From an uncultured Opitutales bacterium (GTDB lineage Bacteria; Verrucomicrobiota; Verrucomicrobiia; Opitutales; Intestinicryptomonadaceae): a stretch of DNA of 64,000 bases. Positions 16,770 through 25,964 of this stretch are shown piece after piece. Numbering within the stretch: the first letter of the stretch is position 1; each line of letters begins with the position of its first letter. The translations under genes and the position numbers were made by a program. The stretch covers positions 76,980 through 140,979 of the forward strand of contig URAK01000008.1 of NCBI GenBank assembly GCA_900545705.1, written 5' to 3'. The notes under the pieces were generated by a model. The model was not told the origin of the DNA, searched no databases, and was given only the letters and a program-made list of their open reading frames with translations.

Positions 16770-17855
16770 TTATTTTTTCGCCTTCTTAGCGGGAGCCTTC
16801 GCAGGAGCCTTGGGCGCTTCCACAACGGCAGAATAGGAGGCTTGCGCGCCCTTGATATTCTGCTTTGCAGCCCACGGCATTAGCGCGCGCAGACGCTGGC
16901 CGACTTTTTCTATCGGGTGCTTTTCGCCTTCTGCAAGGAGCTTGTTGTACTTTTTGAGGCCGCTCTTGTATTCGGCAACCCATTCTTTGACAAATTTGCC
17001 CGACTGTATTTCTTTGAGGATTTTTTCCATTTCCTTCTTTGTCTTGTCGGTGATTACGCGCGGGCCGCGGGTGACATCGCCGTACTTTGCAGTTTCGGAT
17101 ATGGAGAATCTCATGCCGGATATGCCGCTTTGATTTATGAGATCGACGATAAGTTTGAGCTCGTGGCAGCATTCAAAATATGCCATTTCGGGTTTGTACC
17201 CGGCTTTAACGAGAGTTTCAAAGCCGGCTTGGATTAGCGCGCTCACGCCGCCGCAGAGAACCGCCTGTTCGCCAAAGAGGTCTGTTTCCATTTCTTCTTT
17301 GAAAGTGGTTTCGATTACTCCCGCGCGGGTTGCGCCTATGCCGTCAGCCCATGCCAAGGCGATTGCCTTTGCGTCTTTTCCGCCTTGCGCAACAGCGATG
17401 AGAGCGGGCACGCCCTTGTTTTCGAGGTATTGCGAGCGAACAGTGTGGCCGGGGCCCTTGGGGGCTACCATAATAACATTTATGCCGGCAGGCACTTTAA
17501 TGAGGCCGGAGTGGATTGAGAGCCCGTGCAAGAACACGAGAGTCTTGCCTTTTGTGAGATTCGGCGCGATTTCCTTTTCGTAGAGATCGGCTTGAATCAT
17601 GTCCGGGACGGCAATCATTATGATGTCGGCGGCCTTGACTGCTTCGGCGGTGGGAAGAACCTTGAAGCCTTGTTTCTTGGCCACCTCTATCGACTTGCTC
17701 TTGGGATAGAGCCCTACGATTACATTGTAACCGCTGTCCTTGAGGTTGAGCGCATGCGCGTGCCCCTGGGAACCATAGCCGATTACGGCGAGCGTTTTAT
17801 TTTTAAGGATGTTTTTATTAGCGTCCTTTTCCTTATATACCTTAGCTGGTGCCAT
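16770..17855 (-). CDS. ilvC: Ketol-acid reductoisomerase
   Basis: A 361-residue enzyme of valine, leucine and isoleucine synthesis that isomerises and reduces acetolactate with NADPH and magnesium. The Rossmann motif G-Y-G-S-Q-G is at 26-31, the cofactor-selecting loop near 48-55 (G-L-Y-P-K-S-K-S), and P-K-G-P-G-H-T-V-R is present. The metal ligands lie in E-M-E-T-D-L-F-G-E-Q and C-H-E-L-K-L-I-V. The body is the short class I form. A C-terminal tail of about 25 residues rich in Ala, Pro and Lys (A-P-A-K-A-P-A-K-K-A-K-K) is an addition of unknown role. ilvE lies about 2.7 kb to the right on the same strand but is separated by unrelated genes. Confidence 0.97.
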   Translation of the reverse strand: MAPAKVYKEKDANKNILKNKTLAVIGYGSQGHAHALNLKDSGYNVIVGLYPKSKSIEVAKKQGFKVLPTAEAVKAADIIMIAVPDMIQADLYEKEIAPNLTKGKTLVFLHGLSIHSGLIKVPAGINVIMVAPKGPGHTVRSQYLENKGVPALIAVAQGGKDAKAIALAWADGIGATRAGVIETTFKEEMETDLFGEQAVLCGGVSALIQAGFETLVKAGYKPEMAYFECCHELKLIVDLINQSGISGMRFSISETAKYGDVTRGPRVITDKTKKEMEKILKEIQSGKFVKEWVAEYKSGLKKYNKLLAEGEKHPIEKVGQRLRALMPWAAKQNIKGAQASYSAVVEAPKAPAKAPAKKAKK

Positions 17856-18252
17856 ATTTTTTTCCTGTTAAAAAATTTAGTTAAAGAAATATGATGCTTA
17901 AAAAATAAATTGCAACTATTTTATGACACTTCCCTAACACTCAAAAACTTTGTATTTTATCAAGCCTCCGATGAGCTTCCATTGCCCTAATATAAACAGA
18001 TTGCAGCCATTCCGTTGCAAAAAAATTCAACGAGATTATCCGCGCATTTTATTTCTTTTGCGATTTTTTTAATCGGAAAATGCGCGATAAAATATTGGAA
18101 GCATCTTGCATATATTGCCTCTTTATTTGGATTCTTTCTCTGCAACCAACATATTTTGGATTGCATTTTTTTTCATGAAAAAAAATTTATACTAAAAAAA
18201 TATAAAAAAAATTTCTTAGAATTTTACGTTTCCATTCCCGAATATGCTATCT
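17856..18252. other. AT-rich intergenic region upstream of ilvC
   Basis: About 400 bases between ilvC and the terminator of the oxidoreductase gene to its right. Its right half is extremely A/T-rich. A frame of 79 codons (18015-18254, +) is hydrophobic and low in complexity, without a ribosome-binding site, and is probably chance. The ilvC promoter should lie here. I see no leader-peptide or T-box-like structure. Confidence 0.4.
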
Positions 18253-18286
18253 AAAAAAAAGGCCGCCAAGATAATTGGCGACCTTT
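18253..18286 (-). terminator. Rho-independent terminator after the Gfo/Idh/MocA gene
   Basis: A 12-bp stem (18258-18269 with 18275-18286, AAAGGCCGCCAA with TTGGCGACCTTT, one G-U pair), followed on the minus strand by a run of T. Confidence 0.88.
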
Positions 18287-18332
18287 AAATTTACATCTGC
18301 GGGAAGCCCCGCTTCCCATATCAATGAATGGA

Positions 18333-19655
18333 TTATACGAGCTTGTATTTTCCGGGAACAGGAACCGAAACCGGATTCTTCAAGCTCAGATCCTGCGTCT
18401 TGCCCATCAGATCGACATTCTTGGGAACTATGTCTTCCGTGGACTTTTTGACCATCCATTCGTACTTGAACCTCTTTCCGGAGAAAGCGCTCATTCTTCC
18501 GGCGATGGCCGCCATATTGGAATTCATGAGGTTCTTTAGCTCGTTTACCCTCTTGCCGCTGCGTATTGCTGAAAGCAGATATTTGTGTTCGGCAATATAG
18601 GGGTCGAGTTCGAGTTTTCCGGGAGCGTATATTGTCTTTCCCTTGAGGTCGGTCAGGCGCAATCCCTGGAATATGCCCTTAGAACCAACGATTCTCTCGC
18701 TGACGTTCGGGGACGTATTCGGATCCTGATGGCAATAGCTTTCCATGCGAAGGCCGTTACCCATATCGAAATCGATTGCGAAGTGCGAGAATCTATCGCC
18801 GTAGCGCGGGCAGGGCAAATCTGTGCTTCTGCCGCCGAGACCGGTCGTCACTTCGATTGGGAGGCGGTCGTCGCCAAACGCCCACATCAATACGTCGATA
18901 TTATGTACGTGCTGCTCGACAATGTGGTCGCCAGACGCCCAGATGAAGCACCACCAGTTGCGTATCTGGTATTCGAGTGTTTCTTCAGTACCTTCTTTTC
19001 CGCCGGCCCACGAGCCAATATAGCCGCCGTTGTTCCAATAGCACTGCCCGGCGAGGAGTTCGCCTATTTCGCCGTCCTGCATGCGCTTTACCAAGTCTTG
19101 GTAGCGGTTGTCGTAGCGGCGCTGGTTGCCGCAAACAACGCAAAGGCCCTTCTTTTCCGCCTCTTTGGCGAGCTCGTACATTTTGCGGCCCTGGATTACG
19201 TCCACGGCGCCCGGCTTTTCGAGGAAGGCGTGCTTTCCGGCTGCAACTATCTTTTCATAGTGGGGGGTGCGGAATACCGGCGGGGTTGCGTCCATTACAA
19301 GATCTACGTCCTCTGCGAGCACTTGGTCAATATTGTCCCAACCTACAAATTTCTTTACTTTTGAAGTGTCGATTATCTCGGAGGCCTTCGCTTCGCCGAC
19401 AGTCTTTTTGGCAAATTCATAAATCTTGTTAGCGGCTCTGTCCGGTTTACCGGGGAATAAGTCGCCAAGAGCAACGAACTTAATATTTGGGTCGGCTGCA
19501 ATCATATTGCATGCAGCGCCTGTTCCGCGGCCGCCGCAGCCTACGAGCGCCACTTTGACCCTGTCGCTGCCTTTAACCTGCGCAAAACTAAAACGGGGCA
19601 AAGCCGCCGCTGCTCCTATTACCGCACTATTTTTTACAAAACTTCTTCTATCCAT
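18333..19655 (-). CDS. Tat-exported Gfo/Idh/MocA family oxidoreductase
   Basis: A 440-residue protein when started at the ATG at 19655. Longer in-frame initiation at 19703 would need a TTG and would bury the leader. The N-terminus M-D-R-R-S-F-V-K-N-S is a twin-arginine signal that ends near F-S-F-A-Q. A Rossmann motif (V-A-L-V-G-C-G-G-R-G) follows, then L-E-K-P-G-A-V-D, the family's catalytic lysine region. The motif G-D-H-I-V-E-Q-H-V-H-N-I-D holds the usual histidine and aspartate of the C-terminal domain. Members bind NAD(P) and act on sugars or inositols. Tat export with a bound nucleotide is a recurring feature of this family in Verrucomicrobia and Planctomycetes. Substrate is unknown. 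Confidence 0.88.
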   Translation of the reverse strand: MDRRSFVKNSAVIGAAAALPRFSFAQVKGSDRVKVALVGCGGRGTGAACNMIAADPNIKFVALGDLFPGKPDRAANKIYEFAKKTVGEAKASEIIDTSKVKKFVGWDNIDQVLAEDVDLVMDATPPVFRTPHYEKIVAAGKHAFLEKPGAVDVIQGRKMYELAKEAEKKGLCVVCGNQRRYDNRYQDLVKRMQDGEIGELLAGQCYWNNGGYIGSWAGGKEGTEETLEYQIRNWWCFIWASGDHIVEQHVHNIDVLMWAFGDDRLPIEVTTGLGGRSTDLPCPRYGDRFSHFAIDFDMGNGLRMESYCHQDPNTSPNVSERIVGSKGIFQGLRLTDLKGKTIYAPGKLELDPYIAEHKYLLSAIRSGKRVNELKNLMNSNMAAIAGRMSAFSGKRFKYEWMVKKSTEDIVPKNVDLMGKTQDLSLKNPVSVPVPGKYKLV

Positions 19656-19802
19656 ATTATTATAATTGTTGAATTGACGTTGTCCTGCGACGTTAAATGA
19701 CAAACCCCCATCACCCGGGATATGCGTACCGCCGTTGAACTCTACAAATATCTTAACGTTTTATTAATTAGTCAACCATTTTTATCTTCTAAAAATGAAT
19801 GA

Positions 19803-20186
19803 TTATTTCTTCCTCTTAAAAATTGCGCGCGCCTGAAAAATCATAAAAGGCCTATCCGGCGAATCTCCAAAAACGCGGACATCGAATATTGCGCCCTTCT
19901 CGTCTGAGAACGTGCATTTTGCCTCAGCAGTAATTTCTGCGCCGGCAGGGCATGGGCTTATGTAGTTCACAGAGGCGCTCGCGCTGACGGCCGAGCGTTC
20001 GTCGGTATTGGAAGCGAGCGCAAGCGCGAAATCCGCCATTGAGAACAAATATCCGCCGTGCGCTATTCCCAGCCCGTTCAGAAATTCCGGCTTCACCCTG
20101 CCCTTTACGCGCGAATATCCAAAGCGGCTTTCCAAAACCTCAAATTCAAGTTTCTTTGCAAAAGAGTCGTTGTCTGTACTTGGCAT
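19803..20186 (-). CDS. PaaI-like hotdog-fold thioesterase
   Basis: A small protein of about 127 residues from the ATG at 20186. G-G-A-G-A-A lies about 10 bases upstream of this codon. An ATG at 20207 and a TTG at 20228 are alternatives. The sequence matches hotdog acyl-CoA thioesterases: a start like D-S-F-A-K-K-L-E-F-E-V-L-E, then G-I-A-H-G-G-Y-L-F-S-M-A-D-F-A, where H-G-G and the aspartate are the active-site elements, and V-N-Y-I-S-P-C-P-A-G. Relatives remove CoA from phenylacetyl-type or other acyl-CoAs. It stands alone, with no paa genes nearby, so the substrate is open. Confidence 0.85.
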   Translation of the reverse strand: MPSTDNDSFAKKLEFEVLESRFGYSRVKGRVKPEFLNGLGIAHGGYLFSMADFALALASNTDERSAVSASASVNYISPCPAGAEITAEAKCTFSDEKGAIFDVRVFGDSPDRPFMIFQARAIFKRKK

Positions 20187-20207
20187 ATGTAAAATAACTT
20201 CTCCCAT

Positions 20208-20515
20208 CGGCGTTAAATCGCAAGACAAATATATTGCCCTGCTTCATATAAAAACCTTTATTTTCGCTCCACAATTTAATCTCGATGCAGCGCGAATTTA
20301 TTATCGTAAAAACATTTTGCTTATAAAGAGCATCGGCTGCATCGCATTCCCATTTTTTAGTGCCCAGCCGCCAAAAAAGCATTTAAAGAAATGCGCATAC
20401 ATAAAAATTTATTTGCCGAATTTTTATAAGAAAATTTATGGCTGGGCACATGCTTTTATTAAGCTTAAAACTTCATAATCTTTTTGCCCTATTGCTAAAA
20501 TGCAATAATTACGCC
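20208..20515. other. Intergenic stretch without a recognised gene
   Basis: About 300 bases between the thioesterase start and the ilvE terminator. It is AT-rich, with only chance open frames on both strands. The thioesterase promoter should lie at the left end. Confidence 0.4.
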
Positions 20516-20546
20516 ACAAAAAAAAGAGACGCCAAATGGCGTCCCT
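20516..20546 (-). terminator. Rho-independent terminator after ilvE
   Basis: A perfect 7-bp stem (20528-20534 with 20537-20543, GACGCCA/TGGCGTC), followed on the minus strand by a long T run. Confidence 0.85.
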
Positions 20547-20589
20547 TAAATTTTAATGCCCGCTCAAAAGCGCATAGACAGCAGCACTG

Positions 20590-21456
20590 TTAGATATGCA
20601 CGCCTATCTTCGGGGCTACTTCGTTGAATGCGTCTATGAGGCGTTTTGTGATTTTGCCGGGTTTGCCGTCGCCTATTACGCGCTTGTCGAGCTCGACAAG
20701 CGGAATGAGCTTGGCGGCAGTTCCTGTCAGGAAGCACTCGTCGGCAGTCCAGATGTCGAAGCGCGTAATCGGTTTTTCGTCAAAATCTATATCAAGGGAC
20801 TTGGCGAGCTCTATGACGGTTCCGCGCGTCATTCCGCCGAGCGAGCCGCAGCTTATCGGGGGCGTAATCAGCTTGTTGTCGAAAACTATAAACACGTTGT
20901 CTCCGCTGCATTCGGAAACATACCCCTCATTGTTAAGCAGCAGGCATTCTTCGTATCCTGAATTGTGGGCCTCGATTTTCGCCAGAATATTGTTGAGGTA
21001 ATTCAAGCTCTTAACCATGGGCGGAAGCGCCGCCTGCGAGTTTCTGCGCGTGGGAACTGTGAGAGCTTTCAAACCGCACTCATAAAGTTCTTTCGGATAA
21101 AGCTGTATTTCGTCGGCAATTATTACCAACTGAGGATCCTCGCACGAAAACGGAGAGAGACCGAGCTTTCCCTTGCCGCGGGAAACAACAAGGCGTATGT
21201 AGCCGTTTTGAAGCCCGTTTGTGCGGCATGCGTCGCAAACGGCGTCGATTATCTGCTGCTTCGTCCACGGCATATCGAGCATTATTGCGCGGGCGGAACG
21301 GAAAAGCCTGTCTATGTGTTTGTCGAGCTTAAACACGTTTCCGCTATATAGGCGGATCCCTTCAAAGATGCCGTCGCCGTACAAAAAACCGTGGTCGAAC
21401 ACCGACACTTTCGCGTCGTCCTTTTCGTAATATTTTCCGTTTATATAGACTTTCAT
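20590..21456 (-). CDS. ilvE: Branched-chain amino acid aminotransferase (class IV PLP enzyme)
   Basis: A 288-residue class IV aminotransferase. Evidence includes the opening Y-I-N-G-K-Y-Y-E, F-D-H-G-F-L-Y-G-D-G-I-F-E-G-I-R, the PLP lysine in M-V-K-S-L-N-Y-L-N-N, and E-C-S-G-D-N-V-F-I-V with T-R-G-T-V-I-E-L-A. IlvE performs the last step of valine, leucine and isoleucine synthesis. D-amino acid aminotransferases share this fold. The strong match of the F-x-G-I-R segment and the presence of ilvC in the region favour IlvE. It has its own terminator, and the next gene upstream lies 109 bases away, so it is probably transcribed alone. Confidence 0.88.
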   Translation of the reverse strand: MKVYINGKYYEKDDAKVSVFDHGFLYGDGIFEGIRLYSGNVFKLDKHIDRLFRSARAIMLDMPWTKQQIIDAVCDACRTNGLQNGYIRLVVSRGKGKLGLSPFSCEDPQLVIIADEIQLYPKELYECGLKALTVPTRRNSQAALPPMVKSLNYLNNILAKIEAHNSGYEECLLLNNEGYVSECSGDNVFIVFDNKLITPPISCGSLGGMTRGTVIELAKSLDIDFDEKPITRFDIWTADECFLTGTAAKLIPLVELDKRVIGDGKPGKITKRLIDAFNEVAPKIGVHI

Positions 21457-21565
21457 ATTTTTTTCCTCAAAATAAAAAACTCTCTCAAATGCGGTTTTGC
21501 CTAAGCCCCCGCGAATTTCGTATTTTCGGCATTTTCTATATTTGAAATCAAAATCGTCAAATGAA

Positions 21566-22591
21566 TTATTTGTCGCCGATAAAGAATTTGCCGTCTTTAA
21601 ACCCGAAATCTCGAATCGTCAAAGTTTCATTTTTTGAATTTGGCGAATGGTAGGATATCTTAGTGTCGCCGGAAAAGGTTTTAAACACCATCGCGTGCCC
21701 GCCATCGTCGTTGTTCAAAGTATACGGGAAATGCACCCATTCGCCGTCTATCTTTCCGGAGGGTGATTTCGCCGCGCCTATGCGGTACTTGCCCGAGAAA
21801 GAGGACCACGTCATGTATAGAGTGCCGTCAGGAAGGCGGTTTACGACAGGCGCATCAGTGACGTGCGTTCCGGATTTGTCCGCTATCCACGGCGCGCTCG
21901 ACGCCTTGAATAGAACTTTCGGCTCCCCAATAGTCTTCTTCAAATCGCGGGATATCTTTTGGGCGACTATCTCTCCGTCGCCCACTTGCAGCCATTCGCG
22001 GCAATATAGCAGCCAAAGCGAGCCGTCGCCGTCCTCAAACAGAGTGCCGTCCAAAGCCATCCAGTTTTCGGGCGTTATGGGCTTGTCGGAAAGCGGCTTA
22101 AAGCCTTTATCGGGCCTGTCGGATACAAGCACCGCGCAACCGCGCATCGGCTCCAATTTTCCCCTCATGGTTTTTATGGAAGGCTTTTCGGCGCTGAATG
22201 TCGCTATTATGTAATACTTGCCGTCTATATAAAACATGTCCGGCGCCCAGAAGTCCGATTTTCCCCAAAAGTCGGAAGGGGCTATGAACGAGGGGCCTAA
22301 CAATTTCCAGTTTTTCAAGTCCTTGCTTTCATACGCATACAGCGCCTTGCGCCCAACGCCAAACCTGGATATTTCGGCGTCCGACAATTTGAAGCCATTG
22401 GCATGCATGTAGTATTTTCCGCTCTCTTTGTCTGCAAAAACGTAGGGATCGCGTATTCTGAGATTGGCGGCGGGAATATCGTAGCCCGAATCCACGGGTT
22501 CATTGCCTACGCCCGCGTAACCAAAGAGAGAAAAGGCGATAATTGCGGCGGACAAAAGCGCGCTACGCTTCAGGGCATCACTACTTACCAT
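21566..22591 (-). CDS. Secreted GH43-family glycosidase (arabinanase/xylosidase-like)
   Basis: A 341-residue single-domain protein with a signal peptide ending near L-F-G-Y-A. The five-bladed propeller motifs of GH43 are visible. The catalytic base D48 is in R-I-R-D-P-Y-V-F. D181 in M-A-L-D-G-T-L-F-E-D-G-D-G is a candidate pKa modulator. H-V-T-D-A-P-V-V (D246) lies where many members have a T/S-E-G/A-P motif with the acid glutamate. An aspartate at that place would be non-classical. The later D-G-G-H-A-M-V-F and S-Y-H-S-P-N match a GH43 branch acting on arabinose- or xylose-containing chains. Its start overlaps the 3' end of glnS by 11 bases, which suggests read-through from glnS. Confidence 0.82.
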   Translation of the reverse strand: MVSSDALKRSALLSAAIIAFSLFGYAGVGNEPVDSGYDIPAANLRIRDPYVFADKESGKYYMHANGFKLSDAEISRFGVGRKALYAYESKDLKNWKLLGPSFIAPSDFWGKSDFWAPDMFYIDGKYYIIATFSAEKPSIKTMRGKLEPMRGCAVLVSDRPDKGFKPLSDKPITPENWMALDGTLFEDGDGSLWLLYCREWLQVGDGEIVAQKISRDLKKTIGEPKVLFKASSAPWIADKSGTHVTDAPVVNRLPDGTLYMTWSSFSGKYRIGAAKSPSGKIDGEWVHFPYTLNNDDGGHAMVFKTFSGDTKISYHSPNSKNETLTIRDFGFKDGKFFIGDK

Positions 22592-24266
22592 ACGAGTCTT
22601 TCAGAGTCACTGTTCTGTTAAATACCGGATTCCCGGGGGTTGAGAGCTTGGAGTCTGGCATGAAGTAGGCGTTTCGCTCGAATTGTATATGGTCTCCCGC
22701 CTTTGCCTCTATAAGCGAGGGCTCAACAAGGGCCTCGCACTCCACAACCGAATTCGGATTTAAGAATTCCTTGAAGTCGCTTCCCTCAGGCAAATCGGAC
22801 ATATCCTCGCGCGTGAACAAATTCTCAAAGAGGCGAACCTTTGCCTTCTTTGCCGCCGACGCGTCCACCCAGTGAATGGTCGATTTCACCTTGCGCCCGT
22901 CGGGCGAATTTCCCCCGCGCGACGCCCTGTCTATCGAGCATATCAGCTTAACCACATTTCCGGAAGAGTCCTTCACAACTTCGTCGCACTTCATAAAGTA
23001 CGCATACCGCAAACGCACTTCTTTTCCGGGAGAAAGCCTAAAAAACTTTTTCGGCGGGTTTTCCATGAAGTCTTCGCGCTCAATGTAAATCCGCTTCGAG
23101 AAAGGTATCTTGCGGGTTCCGGCAGATTCGTCCTCAGGGTTGTTGACGGCGTCGAGCATATCTATCTCGTCATCGCCCCAGTTGGATATCTCCACTTCGA
23201 GGGGGTCGAACACCGCCATTCTGCGCAGGGATATTTTGTTCAAATCGTTGCGCACGCAATGTTCAAGCAGGGCGATGTCGGTAAGGCTGTTAAATTTTGT
23301 GACGCCTATTTTTTCGCAAAAATCGCGTATGGCCTCCGGGGTATATCCCCTTCTCCTCATTCCCGAAAGAGTCGGCATGCGGGGATCGTCCCAGCCGTCC
23401 ACTACGTTTTCGGCGACAAGCTGCTGAAGCTTGCGCTTGCTCATCATCGTGTAAGAAAGATTCAAACGCGCAAACTCGTATTGGCGCGGATGGACTTTAA
23501 GCGTCTTAACAATGCTTGTGTTGTCGATAAACCAGTCGTAAAGCGGCCTGTGCACTTCAAATTCGAGAGTGCATAGAGAGTGGGTTATGCCCTCTATCGC
23601 GTCGCTTAGGCAGTGGGCAAAATCGTACATCGGGTATATGCACCACTTTGTGCCGGTACGGTGGTGGGCCTCCTTCTTTATCCTGTATATGGCGGGGTCG
23701 CGCATATGAAGGTTTGGGGAGGCCATGTCTATCTTGGCGCGCAATACGTATTGACCTTCCTCGAATTCGCCAGCTCTCATTCTGCGGAATAAATCGAGGC
23801 TCTCTTCCGGCGGACGGTCCCTGTGCGGGCTCGGCTTGCCGGGCTGCCCAGGCACTCCCCTGTACTCCTTAAATTCCTCGGGCGACAGCGTGCAGACGTA
23901 CGCCTTGCCGCTCTTTATAAGCTCCTCGGCAAAACCGTACAAGCGCTCAAAATAGTCGGACGCATAGAACTCACGGTCGCCCCAATCGAATCCCATCCAA
24001 TGCACGTCCTCGCGGATTGAGTCCACAAACCGAGTGTCCTCCTTGTCCGGATTTGTGTCGTCGAACCTCAGATTGCAAAGTCCGCCGTTTTCAATGGCAG
24101 TCCCAAAATCGAGGCAAAAAGCCTTGGCGTGGCCTATGTGCAGACAGCCGTTTGGCTCTGGAGGAAAACGCGTGTGCACGGCTGAAGGCGGCAGCCCGTT
24201 TTTTATGTCTTCGGCAACTATCTGCCTGATAAAATGCATTTGCTTGTTTTCGGATTCTTCCGGCAT
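22581..24266 (-). CDS. glnS: Glutaminyl-tRNA synthetase
   Basis: A 561-residue class I synthetase that charges tRNA-Gln directly. The H-I-G-H motif is at 43-46 after P-P-E-P-N-G. The KMSKS equivalent reads M-M-S-K-R-K-L (274-280). Typical GlnS segments follow (D-D-T-N-P-D-K-E, G-K-A-Y-V-C, Y-P-M-Y-D-F-A-H). The beta-barrel anticodon domain fills the C-terminal third. Having glnS suggests that Gln-tRNA is made directly, although gatCAB could exist elsewhere. Its stop codon lies inside the start of the GH43 gene. No Shine-Dalgarno sequence precedes the ATG. Confidence 0.97.
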   Translation of the reverse strand: MPEESENKQMHFIRQIVAEDIKNGLPPSAVHTRFPPEPNGCLHIGHAKAFCLDFGTAIENGGLCNLRFDDTNPDKEDTRFVDSIREDVHWMGFDWGDREFYASDYFERLYGFAEELIKSGKAYVCTLSPEEFKEYRGVPGQPGKPSPHRDRPPEESLDLFRRMRAGEFEEGQYVLRAKIDMASPNLHMRDPAIYRIKKEAHHRTGTKWCIYPMYDFAHCLSDAIEGITHSLCTLEFEVHRPLYDWFIDNTSIVKTLKVHPRQYEFARLNLSYTMMSKRKLQQLVAENVVDGWDDPRMPTLSGMRRRGYTPEAIRDFCEKIGVTKFNSLTDIALLEHCVRNDLNKISLRRMAVFDPLEVEISNWGDDEIDMLDAVNNPEDESAGTRKIPFSKRIYIEREDFMENPPKKFFRLSPGKEVRLRYAYFMKCDEVVKDSSGNVVKLICSIDRASRGGNSPDGRKVKSTIHWVDASAAKKAKVRLFENLFTREDMSDLPEGSDFKEFLNPNSVVECEALVEPSLIEAKAGDHIQFERNAYFMPDSKLSTPGNPVFNRTVTLKDSYGK

Positions 24267-24596
24267 ATTTTTTTATAAATCGCGTCAAGATTTAAACGCT
24301 ATTGCCCGCGCGTCAATTTTTTATTGACGCCTGTGCGCTAAATTTCTCGCGTCCAAGCCCGCTCTCTATGCGTCTTAAAGCATTTTTTTGCTAAAATGCT
24401 AAGCATGCCTTCAAAAAATATCGGAAGGCACGCCTAAGCCCGGCGACAATCCTAATGATAAAAATCCCGTCCACTACGCCTTATGAAACGCAGCTGCCCG
24501 CCGCCATGAGAACGCGCGGATTGACGCTATCTTGCCGCGCGGCAAAGCGCATGCCGCGCGCTGCTATATACTATATAAAAGCGCGCAAAAATTGGG
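24267..24596. other. Intergenic region between glnS and the phosphatase gene
   Basis: About 330 bases between two leftward genes. A weak hairpin lies near 24378-24400 (AAAGCATT...AAATGCT), and an inverted repeat around 24407-24430 (GCCTTC...GAAGGC) is without a T tract. Nothing recognisable as a gene. The glnS promoter is expected at its left part. Confidence 0.4.
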
Positions 24597-25964
24597 CTAT
24601 CGGACGAGTTTTTTTAGTATTTTCGCAATGTCCGTATTGTCTATCGTCCCCGAAAACTTTTCGGATTTAACACCCGCGGCAGAAGTCTCGACTGGCAGAG
24701 CCGTATGCGCATGGCTCGTCCAAGCAAGCCCCGCCTTGTTGTTCAATATCTTCGCCGCTACGAACGACAGCTCATCGCCCTTTGGCTCGTCTTTCCACTC
24801 CTCAAACGCCTCTTTGAGCTCGTCTACCTCCTCCTTTGAGAGCGCAAGCCCAGCTTTTGAACCTTCGTCGAAAACAAATCCAAATGTCTTAGACAATAGC
24901 GCCTTTACTCCGCCAAATTCAAGGTATTCATTTTCCTTCAAAAGGCGGCGCAGGCTGGAGTCAAACACGCCCCTTGTTGTTTTCTGGGCGTTCAAGCGCT
25001 CCAAGTAGGAATTGTAGGCAGTGCCGTCGCTGCCCATTGTGAGCCCGCCTGTTTCATGGTCTGCCGTGACTACCACAAGCGTGTCTTCGGGGTTTTTCCT
25101 CAGAAATTCCAGCGCAACCCCGACCGCTTTGTCAAAATCTATTATTTCAGAAACCACCGCAGCCGCGTCGTTGGCATGGCACGCCCAATCTATTTTCCCG
25201 CCCTCGACCATGATAAAAAATCCCTTGTCGTTGTCGAGAAGCTCTATCGCCTTTTTAGTAAATTCAGATATGCGCGCGGACGAAGGGTTGTCGAGATAGT
25301 ATTCGAGCGCCCCGTCGGAACCCGTCGCTATTACCTTTCCGCAGCCGGGCTTTAACGCTCTGAGAGCTTCCATGTCGCGGCGCACGACCTTGTATCCGGC
25401 CTTTTCTGCCAATCCGTAAATGTCGCCCTTGTAAGCCTTCGACTTTTTGTCGTCGCTCTTGCCAATGCCGCCGCCTCCGAAAAAGTCGAAGCCGGAGGCT
25501 ATCATATCAAGCGCCAATTCGTAATAATTTCCACGGTTTGGATTGTGCCCGTAGAAGGCGGAGGGAGTCGCGTGATTTAAGGTGACGCTAGTCAGAATCC
25601 CGACTTTTCTTCCGGAATCCCGCGCGACCTCGGCAATGGATTGAAGCCTTGCGCCGTCCGCCCCAACGCCTATCGCCCCGTTCTTAGTTTTGACTCCGCA
25701 CGCTATCGCCGTGCCGCTCGCGGCGGAATCCGTAATGAATGAGCTCTTTGAGCGGGTGATTGTCAGAGCCTGGTGCGGCATGGAATTCATCGCGAGCCCC
25801 TTCCCCGTATTTATGCGCGAAAATTCCTCGGCTGTCATTCTTTGCGGTATAGACATTCCGTCTCCGATAAATAGAAAAACGTATTTTACCGTCTCACCCG
25901 CATAAAGCGCCAAAGACGACATTAGTATCGCCGCCGTAAAAAATATGTATTTTAGCAGTTTCAT
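24597..25964 (-). CDS. Exported alkaline phosphatase
   Basis: About 455 residues from the ATG at 25964, preceded by G-G-A-G nine bases upstream and followed by a signal peptide (M-K-L-L-K-Y-I-F-F-T, cut near A-L-Y-A). An earlier ATG at 26024 would add 20 polar residues. Alkaline phosphatase motifs are present: F-I-G-D-G-M (metal aspartate near 35), T-D-S-A-A-S-G-T-A with nucleophile S80, I-D-W-A-C-H-A-N-D and T-A-D-H-E-T-G-G for the zinc ligands. It probably hydrolyses phosphomonoesters in the periplasm. No pho-box or pst genes are visible beside it, although a PstS-like protein lies about 38 kb away. Confidence 0.93.
   Translation of the reverse strand: MKLLKYIFFTAAILMSSLALYAGETVKYVFLFIGDGMSIPQRMTAEEFSRINTGKGLAMNSMPHQALTITRSKSSFITDSAASGTAIACGVKTKNGAIGVGADGARLQSIAEVARDSGRKVGILTSVTLNHATPSAFYGHNPNRGNYYELALDMIASGFDFFGGGGIGKSDDKKSKAYKGDIYGLAEKAGYKVVRRDMEALRALKPGCGKVIATGSDGALEYYLDNPSSARISEFTKKAIELLDNDKGFFIMVEGGKIDWACHANDAAAVVSEIIDFDKAVGVALEFLRKNPEDTLVVVTADHETGGLTMGSDGTAYNSYLERLNAQKTTRGVFDSSLRRLLKENEYLEFGGVKALLSKTFGFVFDEGSKAGLALSKEEVDELKEAFEEWKDEPKGDELSFVAAKILNNKAGLAWTSHAHTALPVETSAAGVKSEKFSGTIDNTDIAKILKKLVR

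Noticed and set aside
18015..18254. 79-codon hydrophobic frame upstream of ilvC
   Set aside because: Low-complexity AT-rich DNA gives Phe/Lys/Ile-rich frames by chance; no ribosome-binding site.
19656..19703. Longer N-terminus for the Gfo/Idh/MocA protein
   Set aside because: It would start at TTG and place a polar extension before the twin-arginine signal; the ATG at 19655 fits better.
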